From an uncultured Eubacteriales bacterium (GTDB taxonomy: Bacteria; Bacillota; Clostridia; Oscillospirales; Acutalibacteraceae), in contig ONIF01000025.1 in assembly GCA_900317795.1 (NCBI GenBank), positions 1 to 13,430 on the forward strand: a stretch of 13,430 nucleotides of DNA. Reading direction: 5' to 3'. The translations under genes and the position numbers were made by a program. How positions within the stretch are numbered: position 1 is the stretch's first letter; each line of letters starts with the position of its first letter. Below, one piece after another: positions 7,596 to 13,430 of the stretch. Under the pieces are notes generated by a model. It was not told the origin of the DNA and searched no databases. It was given only the letters and a program-made list of their open reading frames with translations.

Positions 7596-8855
7596 ATGCA
7601 GACATATGCATCAATGGAAAAGACGGCACTTTTGCACGAGCTTGCAAAGCTTGAGGGTTATTATGAGAATTATAAAGCACAGGGACTTTCTCTGAACATG
7701 GCAAGAGGAAAGCCCGGCTCTGCACAGCTTGACATTTCAAATGATATGTTTAATTCGCTTACACCCGATACCGATTTCAAAACAGCAGACTGCCCCGACT
7801 GCCGTAATTACGGTGGATTGGAAGGAATTGTTGAGGCAAGACAGCTTTTTGCGGATATGCTTGGAGTAGAAGTAAAGAATGTAATGGTGGGCGGAAATTC
7901 AAGTCTGAATATGATGTTTGATACGATTGCTTGCATGATGGAGCAGGCGTGGGGAAATCAGGGAAAGTTGAAATTCCTTTGTCCTGCACCTGGATATGAC
8001 AGACACTTTGGAATTACGCAGTATTTTAATATAGAAATGATAACTGTACCAATGACATCAACAGGACCTGATATGGATATAGTGGAGAAACTTGTAAGTG
8101 AAGATGCAAGTATAAAAGGTATATGGTGTGTGCCGAAATACTCAAACCCGCAGGGTATCACATATTCTGATGAAACAGTAAAGAGATTTGCCGCATTGAA
8201 GCCCGCTGCAAAGGATTTCAGAATCATGTGGGATAATGCATATATAGTACATGATGTAAGCGATACACCCGACACGCTTTTGAATATATTTGACGAGTTG
8301 AAAAAGAATGGTAATGAAGATATGGCGTTTGAATTCTGCTCAACGTCAAAAATAACATTCCCGGGTGCAGGCGTTGCGGCACTGGCAGCATCGGAAAATA
8401 ATATTGCACTTCTGAAGAAAAGATATACATTCCAGACTATCGGATATGATAAGTTGAATATGCTCCGCCATGTAAAGTATTTTGGTGACTTTAAGGGACT
8501 TCTCGCACATATGCAGAAGCACAAAGCAGTATTGCAGCCCCGTTTTGATATGGTGACGGATACGCTTGAAAGAGAGCTTGCAGGCTTGGGTATAGCGGAA
8601 TGGGCAAAACCCAACGGTGGTTATTTTGTCAGTGTAGATGTAATGGAAGGCTGTGCAAAGAGAGTTGTGGAGCTGTGCAAAAATGCAGGTGTTGTATTGA
8701 CCGGCGCAGGTGCAACATATCCCTATGGCAAAGACCCCAAAGACAGCAATATCAGAGTAGCTCCGACATATCCGCCGATAGAGGAGCTTGAAGCAGCCAT
8801 GAATATATTCTGTATATGTGTAAAAATAGCTGCACTTGAAAAGCTTACAAAGTAA
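7596..8855 (+). CDS. PLP-dependent aspartate-type aminotransferase (PF12897 family)
   Basis: A 419-residue fold-type I enzyme of the Aminotran_MocR group. Characterised actinobacterial members of this group, such as Rv3722c, are aspartate aminotransferases, so interconversion of aspartate plus 2-oxoglutarate with oxaloacetate plus glutamate is the likely reaction. The family hallmark ARGKPGSAQLDIS lies at 36-48. Cofactor and substrate residues can be placed: GGNSS (99-103) near the phosphate, N184 in YSNPQG, D213 and Y216 in WDNAY, the Schiff-base lysine K252 in CSTSKITFPGAG, and R387 in NIRVAPTYP for the substrate carboxylate. Despite the Pfam name it has no MocR-type DNA-binding domain. It stands alone, with its own promoter and a hairpin after it. 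Substrate choice is inferred from the family. Confidence 0.92.
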   Translation: MQTYASMEKTALLHELAKLEGYYENYKAQGLSLNMARGKPGSAQLDISNDMFNSLTPDTDFKTADCPDCRNYGGLEGIVEARQLFADMLGVEVKNVMVGGNSSLNMMFDTIACMMEQAWGNQGKLKFLCPAPGYDRHFGITQYFNIEMITVPMTSTGPDMDIVEKLVSEDASIKGIWCVPKYSNPQGITYSDETVKRFAALKPAAKDFRIMWDNAYIVHDVSDTPDTLLNIFDELKKNGNEDMAFEFCSTSKITFPGAGVAALAASENNIALLKKRYTFQTIGYDKLNMLRHVKYFGDFKGLLAHMQKHKAVLQPRFDMVTDTLERELAGLGIAEWAKPNGGYFVSVDVMEGCAKRVVELCKNAGVVLTGAGATYPYGKDPKDSNIRVAPTYPPIEELEAAMNIFCICVKIAALEKLTK

Positions 8856-8879
8856 TTTTTTGGATACAACCTCACTTGT

Positions 8880-8917
8880 TTTAAACTCCCGACGTTGAGA
8901 AATGTCGGGAGTTTAAA
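8880..8917 (+). terminator. Strong hairpin after the aminotransferase gene
   Basis: A perfect 14-base-pair stem (8880-8893 with 8904-8917) with a ten-base loop starts 25 bases after the stop codon. The core is CTCCCGAC/GTCGGGAG. Only CTTT follows it, so the U-tract is poor; termination is likely but not certain, and the hairpin may also protect the 3' end. Confidence 0.65.
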
Positions 8918-9080
8918 CTTTAACAAAATTATATCAAAAATTTTGTGCATTTTTTATTCGCCTGCAAATATGCTGAATATCAACAGGAATTTTTGAAAGA
9001 TATGCACAAAAAAAGAGGTTTTTTGTTTGGCGAAATATTTTGAAATATAAATATTTTTGCTGTATTTGATTAAAAAATAT
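8918..9080. other. AT-rich spacer with nested inverted repeats
   Basis: This is the longest gap in the window (8856-9172 in all). No convincing gene lies in it. TTTTGTGCAT (8941-8950) is matched perfectly by ATGCACAAAA (9002-9011). Between them CCTG/CAGG (8961-8964 with 8984-8987) can pair, while TTCGCC (8957-8962) can instead pair with GGCGAA at 9029-9034. The octamer AAATATTT occurs at 9033, 9049 and 9075, just upstream of and touching the secD promoter, where it could act as an UP element. I found no recognisable riboswitch class. Confidence 0.5.
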
Positions 9081-9109
9081 TTGACTTTTATAGACAAAAT
9101 ATATATAAT
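9081..9109 (+). promoter_or_regulatory. Sigma-A promoter of the secDF operon
   Basis: TTGACT (9081-9086) and a perfect TATAAT (9104-9109) are separated by 17 bases, the best consensus promoter in the window. The start of transcription would be near 9116. The AT-rich DNA upstream suits an UP element. Confidence 0.85.
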
Positions 9110-9120
9110 TAACTTTGATA

Positions 9121-9142
9121 TGTCTGTTTTGAAAGACAGACA
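9121..9142 (+). promoter_or_regulatory. Hairpin in the secD 5' leader
   Basis: TGTCTGT (9121-9127) pairs perfectly with ACAGACA (9136-9142) around an eight-base loop. It lies within a few bases of the predicted 5' end of the transcript and 18 bases before the ribosome binding site, so it could stabilise the 5' end or, as DNA, be an operator. No T-run follows, so it is not a terminator. Confidence 0.5.
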
Positions 9143-9172
9143 GGATAATATAAACAAATTGGAGGATACTGT

Positions 9173-10525
9173 ATGAAAAGAATTGGCAAACCGGTATTCT
9201 TCATAGTCTTTGTTCTTATAGCAGCCCTTGCATTTACATCAATATTTGGTGTATATGGCGAAAACGGTGACTTTGATGTTACTTACATAAAGGGTATCAA
9301 GGACATAAGATGGGGTATCGACATCAATGGCGGTGTTGAAGCGGTGTTTGCACCGGCAGACGGCATTGACGCAGATGAAACGCAGATGGAAGATGTCAAG
9401 GGCATACTTGACTCCCGTCTTGTCGGTCAGAACATTACGGACTATGAAGTTTATCCCGACTATGAACACGACAGAATAACAATACGTTTTCCGTGGAAGT
9501 CCGAGGAAAAGGACTATGACCCCGATGCGGCAATAGCTGAATTGGCATCTACATCGGAACTGACGTTCAAGGGCGGCACTGAAAGCAGCGGTGAAGTTCT
9601 TCTGACAGGTAAAGATGTAAAGAGAGCTTATGCAAGCTATCAGCAGACAAGCAATTCAACTAACTCTATGGAATATGTTGTAGGTCTTGAATTCAATGAT
9701 GAGGGTAAGGAAAAGTTTAAAACAGCTACTTCAAACTACGTTGGTCAGCAAATTTCCATTTGGATGGATGATGAACTGCTTTCAGCCCCGAATGTAAGTA
9801 AAGCGATAGACAGCGGAAGTGCCGTTATTACGGGTAATTTTACTTCAGCAAGTGCAACGTCGCTTGCCAATAAGATAAATGCGGGTGCATTGCCGTTCAA
9901 GTTGATGGTTGAAAGCTACGGCACAATAAGTCCATCTCTTGGAAACAACGCTTTGCAGGCAATGGGAATTGCCGCAATCATTGCGTTGGCTTTGATATGT
10001 GCATTTATGCTTATCATGTACAGATTGCCCGGCTTTATCGCATTTATTGCTTTGATAGGTCAGTTGTCTATATCTATCATGGCAGTTTCGGGTTACTTTA
10101 CGATATTTCCGAGCTTTACCATGACGATACCGGGTATTGCAGGTCTTATTCTTTCCATAGGTATGGGCGTTGACGCAAATATCATTACGGCTGAGAGAAT
10201 AAAAGATGAACTCTGGACAGGAAAAACCCTTGACGGCTGTATCAGAAACGGTACAAAGGGAAGTTTCTCTGCAATTTTTGACGGCAATGTTACAGTTATC
10301 ATCGTTGCAGTAATACTGATACTTATATTTGGTCCTGCAAATATCCTTTCATCATTGTTCGGCGTTTCAACAACAGGTCTTATATATGCATTCGGCTATA
10401 CACTTTTGGTGGGAGTTATTTCAAACTTCATTATGGGTGTTGCAGCGTCAAGACTTATGCTCCGTTCAATTTCGGGATATAAATTCCTCAGAAATAAAAG
10501 ATTGTATGGAGGTGCAAAGTCATGA
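9173..10525 (+). CDS. secD: Protein translocase subunit SecD
   Basis: SecD is a membrane subunit that works with SecF and SecYEG and uses the proton or sodium gradient to complete protein export. The 450 residues show TM1 (about 7-27), a large extracytoplasmic region (about 30-255) and five more membrane segments (about 262-425). Family motifs are GIDINGG (48-54), TISPSLG (251-257) and the transmembrane signature GMGVDANI followed by ERIKDEL (330-347). The ATG has GGAGG seven bases upstream. The stop codon overlaps the secF start as ATGA, so the two are translationally coupled. SecD and SecF are separate proteins here, not the fused SecDF found in Bacillus. A consensus promoter and leader hairpin precede it. 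Confidence 0.96.
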   Translation: MKRIGKPVFFIVFVLIAALAFTSIFGVYGENGDFDVTYIKGIKDIRWGIDINGGVEAVFAPADGIDADETQMEDVKGILDSRLVGQNITDYEVYPDYEHDRITIRFPWKSEEKDYDPDAAIAELASTSELTFKGGTESSGEVLLTGKDVKRAYASYQQTSNSTNSMEYVVGLEFNDEGKEKFKTATSNYVGQQISIWMDDELLSAPNVSKAIDSGSAVITGNFTSASATSLANKINAGALPFKLMVESYGTISPSLGNNALQAMGIAAIIALALICAFMLIMYRLPGFIAFIALIGQLSISIMAVSGYFTIFPSFTMTIPGIAGLILSIGMGVDANIITAERIKDELWTGKTLDGCIRNGTKGSFSAIFDGNVTVIIVAVILILIFGPANILSSLFGVSTTGLIYAFGYTLLVGVISNFIMGVAASRLMLRSISGYKFLRNKRLYGGAKS

Positions 10526-11604
10526 TGCGACAGAAATTCCATATAGATTTTATCGGAAAGTCAAAGATATTTTTCTGCATATCACTGGGAATCATGCTTG
10601 TGAGCCTTATATTGAATATAGTATGTCTGCCGACACTCGTTGACATACAGTTTACAGGCGGTACAATAATCAAATATAATTATGGCGGAGAACCTTCCCA
10701 CAAGAATATTGAAAAGATAGTAAATGAAACGCTGAAAGGCATAGACACACTTAAAAATGAAAAAGTAGATTTTTCATACAGCGAGAACCTTGCAGCAAGT
10801 GCAGATGATACAACTAAGCATATAGTTTCCCTTCAGTTTACGGGCAACAAGGCGGTTGAGATTGAGCATAAGCAGGCAATTACAGACGCACTTCAAAAGG
10901 GCTATCCCAAAAACAGCTTTGAGGAGGAGTCCTCGACAGCCGTTGACGCTTCAAAAGGTGCAAACTTCTTTTTGAAGTGTATCATAGCAGTATCAATGGC
11001 AGCAGTCATAATGATATTGTATGTTGCAATAAGATTTAGAAAAATAGGCGGACTTTCGGCAGGTGTAATGGCAGTCGTTGCATTGATACACGATTTGATA
11101 ATTGTATATTTTGTATTTGTACTGTTCAGAATGCCGCTGAATGATAACTTTATAGCAGTTGTATTGATGATACTCGGCTATTCTCTGAATGATACCATAG
11201 TAATATATGACCGTATAAGAGAGAATAGAAGAAAGTTAGGACCTAAAGTTACAATAACGGAAATTGTAAATAACAGTCTTAATCAGTGCTTTACAAGAAC
11301 GATATGCACATCAATCACAACAATAATAGCAATAGGCTCTGTGCTTGTCGTATCGTTGATATACGGCATAAGTTCAATAATAAGCTTTGCATTGCCAATG
11401 ATGATAGGACTTATTTCGGGTTCGTATTCATCGGTATGCATAGCGGCACCTCTCTGGGTAATGTGGAAGAACCACAAGGACAAGAAAACTCTTGAAAAGA
11501 GAAAAGGTGCAAAATCTGCATATGCATCAAAGAAGTCCTCCAAAAAGGCGGAGAAAAAAGAAACTTCCGAAAAGACAGAGAAGAAAGAAACTTCCGAAGA
11601 ATAA
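10522..11604 (+). CDS. secF: Protein translocase subunit SecF
   Basis: SecF pairs with SecD in the RND-like SecDF complex of the membrane. Seen in the 360 residues: TM1 (about 15-36), the DIQFTGG motif (41-47), an external domain, and five C-terminal segments including GYSLNDTIVIYDRIREN (219-235) and the RTICTSITT stretch (259-267). The start overlaps the secD stop by four bases; GGAGGTG at 10508-10514 serves ATG 10522, with a second ATG directly after it. The last 45 residues or so are an unusual cytoplasmic tail rich in Lys and Glu with an exact repeat of EKKETSE (344-350 and 353-359). Such a basic/acidic tail could contact ribosomes or membrane, which is inference. A strong terminator closes the operon ten bases later. 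There is no yajC next to it in this window. Confidence 0.95.
   Translation: MMRQKFHIDFIGKSKIFFCISLGIMLVSLILNIVCLPTLVDIQFTGGTIIKYNYGGEPSHKNIEKIVNETLKGIDTLKNEKVDFSYSENLAASADDTTKHIVSLQFTGNKAVEIEHKQAITDALQKGYPKNSFEEESSTAVDASKGANFFLKCIIAVSMAAVIMILYVAIRFRKIGGLSAGVMAVVALIHDLIIVYFVFVLFRMPLNDNFIAVVLMILGYSLNDTIVIYDRIRENRRKLGPKVTITEIVNNSLNQCFTRTICTSITTIIAIGSVLVVSLIYGISSIISFALPMMIGLISGSYSSVCIAAPLWVMWKNHKDKKTLEKRKGAKSAYASKKSSKKAEKKETSEKTEKKETSEE
11551..11598 (+). repeat. Tandem-like repeat in the secF tail
   Basis: Two 21-base copies (11551-11571 and 11578-11598) differ at one base and both encode EKKETSE, separated by six bases. It looks like a recent duplication in a low-complexity tail. Confidence 0.8.
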
Positions 11605-11613
11605 AATATCATG

Positions 11614-11648
11614 CAGGGCAGGAAATAAAAATCCTGTCCTGTTTTTTT
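11614..11648 (+). terminator. Rho-independent terminator of secDF
   Basis: A ten-pair stem (11614-11623 with 11632-11641, one G-U) with an eight-base A-rich loop is followed by seven T residues. It starts ten bases after the secF stop codon. Confidence 0.93.
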
Positions 11649-11689
11649 GGAAATTTTTAATAAAAACTATGGTTTTTTTGCAAGTATTA

Positions 11690-11698
11690 TGTTATAAT
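11690..11698 (+). promoter_or_regulatory. Extended -10 promoter of ppa
   Basis: TGTTATAAT again, with a perfect -10 hexamer at 11693-11698 and no convincing -35 at the right distance. It lies 42 bases before the ppa start codon and after the secF terminator. Confidence 0.7.
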
Positions 11699-11740
11699 TA
11701 TAGTGCAAATTTTATTATTTAGTAAAAGGAGATATATTTT

Positions 11741-12277
11741 ATGCAAAATATCTGGCATGACATGGATTCGTCAAGAATTACCCCCGAAAATTTTATGGTA
11801 GTTATCGAGATACCCAAAGGCAGTAAGGCAAAATATGAGCTTGACAAGCAGAGCGGATTATTGAAGCTTGACCGCATTTTGCATACCTCAACGCACTATC
11901 CCGCAAATTATGGTTTTATTCCCCGTACATACGCAGATGACCTTGACCCGCTTGATGTATTGGTATTGTGTTCGGAGTCCATACTTCCGATGACTTTGAT
12001 ACAGTGTTATCCAATAGGTGTTATCACCATGCTCGACAACGGCAGAAATGATGAAAAGATAATAGCAATCCCGTTCAAAGACCCGACATATAATGGATAT
12101 ACGGATATATCGGAGTTGCCTAAGCATATTTTTGAAGAAATGACACACTTTTTCTCTGTATATAAGGCATTGGAGAATAAAGAAACGGTTGTTGATGAAG
12201 TCAAGGGTAAAGATGAGGCAATAAAAGTAATTGAAGCAACAATAAAAAGCTACAAGGAGAAATTTGGCTCAATATGA
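11741..12277 (+). CDS. ppa: Family I inorganic pyrophosphatase
   Basis: A soluble enzyme that hydrolyses pyrophosphate to two phosphates and so pulls nucleic acid, protein and cofactor synthesis forward. At 178 residues it is normal for the bacterial family. By alignment in the mind to E. coli PPase, the active-site set is E23, K31, E33, R45, Y53, Y57, D67, D69, D72, D99, D104, K106, Y141 and K142, all present. The metal-binding signature reads DLDPLDV (67-73); the second position is Leu, where the classic pattern expects Ser, Gly, Asp or Asn. AGGAG lies nine bases before the ATG. The stop overlaps the start of the next gene as ATGA, so a membrane protein of unknown role is co-translated with it. 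Confidence 0.95.
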   Translation: MQNIWHDMDSSRITPENFMVVIEIPKGSKAKYELDKQSGLLKLDRILHTSTHYPANYGFIPRTYADDLDPLDVLVLCSESILPMTLIQCYPIGVITMLDNGRNDEKIIAIPFKDPTYNGYTDISELPKHIFEEMTHFFSVYKALENKETVVDEVKGKDEAIKVIEATIKSYKEKFGSI

Positions 12278-13251
12278 ATAATGAGAAGAAAAGGGAAGTA
12301 AAGGTAATAAATGTACCAAAGAGGAAAAAGCCGCTTGCAACACCGAGTTATATCATAAGGATTGCAATGATAGTATGTTTTGTCATCTGCATATTGCTGT
12401 TAAGTTCGCCTTTTCTGAGTGCAAAGCTGTATATCACCAAAGACTTGGAGATAACGTCATCTGTTTCGGAGGCATATAGGGAGGTTGCAACACAGGAAGA
12501 AGTAGATAATGCCGAAAAGGAATTGCAGAATGCGTTGAACTCTCTTGAAAAGATAGAAAAAACGGAAAGCAGTCAAGCAGAGGTTGAAGAAAATACAGTA
12601 GGGCTGTCGTCAGCGAATTATAAATGGTCATACAAGGTATCGCAAGGGGTTGACGCAAGTTCTCTTGCGGAGCTTATCGACAAGGCGAGAAATACGAATA
12701 AAAGGGAATATACATCAGAAAGTGTTTCGGTGCTGAATAAAAGCATATTGAATGCACAAAAAACATTGTGTGCATCTGTATTGCTTGAACAGAGTGTTTT
12801 GCAAATGGCAATGGGCGGAGCAATAGGTGAGTCTGTGGGAAATGTAAAAAGTCTTGGAAGTGCCATTTCACACTCATTGTTTTCGTTTATTCTTGGAGGA
12901 GTGCCGTTGGTATGTTTTATTACATTGTGCTTTGACAAAAGCAGGCATATAAAGCATATTGTCTGTATGATAGGTGCGGTAGCGTGTCTTGTAATAATTT
13001 TTGCGGTACTTTATCCCTATGTAGGTACGGGTGCAGTGGTGTCGATAATAATGTACATAATAATATGTGTGCTGAATCTTGCAGGCGTATATGCAAAGCA
13101 GCAGGAGGATTATATTATAAAGCACCCTGAAAAAGAGCCTGAATTTACTGAAAAACACCCACAATTTGTGAAAGCTCTGATAAATTATAAAGCTTTTGTG
13201 AAGTATGCGGAAGAACCTGAGATAAAGCATAAGAAAAAGAAGAAAAAATAA
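12274..13251 (+). CDS. Four-helix membrane protein with FIVAR-like segments, unknown function
   Basis: A 325-residue protein I do not recognise as a named family. The N-terminus is basic (KRKK at 16-19), then TM1 (about 27-49), an extracytoplasmic region (about 50-198), TM2 (199-220), TM3 (226-248) and TM4 (251-274), and a cytoplasmic tail ending in six lysines. The positive-inside rule supports both ends in the cytoplasm. Within the external region, residues 66-93 (ATQEEVDNAEKELQNAL) resemble the second half of the FIVAR domain, and 129-166 (LAELIDKA...YTSES...LNAQKTL) resemble its first half, in reversed order. A four-base ATGA overlap couples it to ppa; the AAGGAG at 12254-12259 is 14 bases away, so translation probably depends on coupling. 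No link to pyrophosphate metabolism is shown. It is not a membrane pyrophosphatase. Confidence 0.85.
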   Translation: MNNEKKREVKVINVPKRKKPLATPSYIIRIAMIVCFVICILLLSSPFLSAKLYITKDLEITSSVSEAYREVATQEEVDNAEKELQNALNSLEKIEKTESSQAEVEENTVGLSSANYKWSYKVSQGVDASSLAELIDKARNTNKREYTSESVSVLNKSILNAQKTLCASVLLEQSVLQMAMGGAIGESVGNVKSLGSAISHSLFSFILGGVPLVCFITLCFDKSRHIKHIVCMIGAVACLVIIFAVLYPYVGTGAVVSIIMYIIICVLNLAGVYAKQQEDYIIKHPEKEPEFTEKHPQFVKALINYKAFVKYAEEPEIKHKKKKKK

Positions 13252-13293
13252 AATTTTTTTGGGAATGATATTTTATAAAAGGAGATTTGAGAA

Positions 13294-13430
13294 ATGGTTT
13301 TTGAGATTACAGAACAGAATTTTGAAAAAGAGGTGCTTAATTCAAAAGATACTGTACTTTTGGATTTTTGGGCATCATGGTGCGGACCGTGCAGAATGCT
13401 GTCACCCGTTGTGGAGGAGATTGCAAACGA
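13294..13430 (+). CDS. Thioredoxin, 3' end outside the window
   Basis: The first 45 codons of a thioredoxin, the small cytoplasmic dithiol protein that reduces disulphides in ribonucleotide reductase, peroxiredoxins and others. The redox centre WCGPC is at 29-33 in the normal FWASWCGPC context, preceded by the typical buried Asp (D24). An AAAAGGAG ribosome binding site lies nine bases before the ATG. It begins 42 bases after the FIVAR-like gene with no GC-rich terminator between, so it may be read from the ppa promoter as well as any promoter of its own; I saw no clear one in the gap. The C-terminal cis-proline part cannot be seen. Confidence 0.95.
   Translation, partial: MVFEITEQNFEKEVLNSKDTVLLDFWASWCGPCRMLSPVVEEIAN

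Noticed and set aside
7958..8614. Minus-strand open frame of 218 codons inside the aminotransferase
   Set aside because: It is fully antisense to a gene with intact PLP motifs, and its Ser/Phe-rich product is typical of shadow frames.
9006..9026. A/T hairpin that might be a terminator
   Set aside because: The stem is almost only A-T pairs (ACAAAAAA with TTTTTTGT) and there is no gene directly before it; it is too weak to call.
8954..9157. Minus-strand open frame of 67 codons in the secD spacer
   Set aside because: It is Ile/Lys/Phe-rich in the way any AT-rich spacer would be, has no ribosome binding site that I can see, and crosses the secD promoter and leader.
12274..13251. Possible membrane pyrophosphatase or transporter because of its place after ppa
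   Set aside because: Membrane pyrophosphatases have about 16 helices and acidic motifs that are absent; this protein has four helices.

Overview
This window looks like a stretch of ordinary chromosome from an anaerobic, low-to-moderate-GC Firmicute. A Ruminococcus-like member of the Oscillospiraceae is my best guess. The reasons are strong AGGAGG-type ribosome binding sites, AT-rich spacers with sigma-A promoters, a large cell-anchored type I pullulanase of the gut starch-degrader kind, and clostridial-style CoaX, SecD, SecF and pyrophosphatase sequences. I see no phage, transposon, CRISPR, tRNA or rRNA signal.

Layout, left to right. (1) The 3' part of a type III pantothenate kinase gene (coaX, +) converges on a minus-strand pair made of typA (BipA GTPase) and a DEDDh exonuclease with a C-terminal zinc ribbon. 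A single hairpin sits across both converging stop codons. (2) A 1136-residue secreted pullulanase (minus) has its own extended -10 promoter and a strong terminator. It carries a signal peptide, a CBM41-type module, a GH13 catalytic core, a second putative starch-binding module, a Pro/Ser/Asn-rich linker and a C-terminal membrane anchor. (3) A small putative lipoprotein (minus) is divergent from a PF12897-type aspartate aminotransferase (+). An inverted repeat lies over both putative -35 boxes between them. (4) An AT-rich, 317-base gap with several inverted repeats leads into a consensus promoter and the secD-secF operon, which is closed by a strong terminator. (5) A family I inorganic pyrophosphatase gene (ppa) overlaps by four bases a gene for an unrecognised four-helix membrane protein with FIVAR-like segments. 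The 5' end of a thioredoxin gene follows.

Most of the genes are housekeeping: CoA synthesis, ribosome-associated GTPase, RNA or DNA trimming, transamination, protein export, pyrophosphate removal and redox. SecD and SecF form part of the Sec machinery that would export the pullulanase and the lipoprotein. No undescribed multi-gene system is evident. The least explained items are the FIVAR-like membrane protein coupled to ppa, the structured spacer before secD, the unusual C-terminus of the pullulanase, and the operator-like repeat between the lipoprotein and aminotransferase genes.
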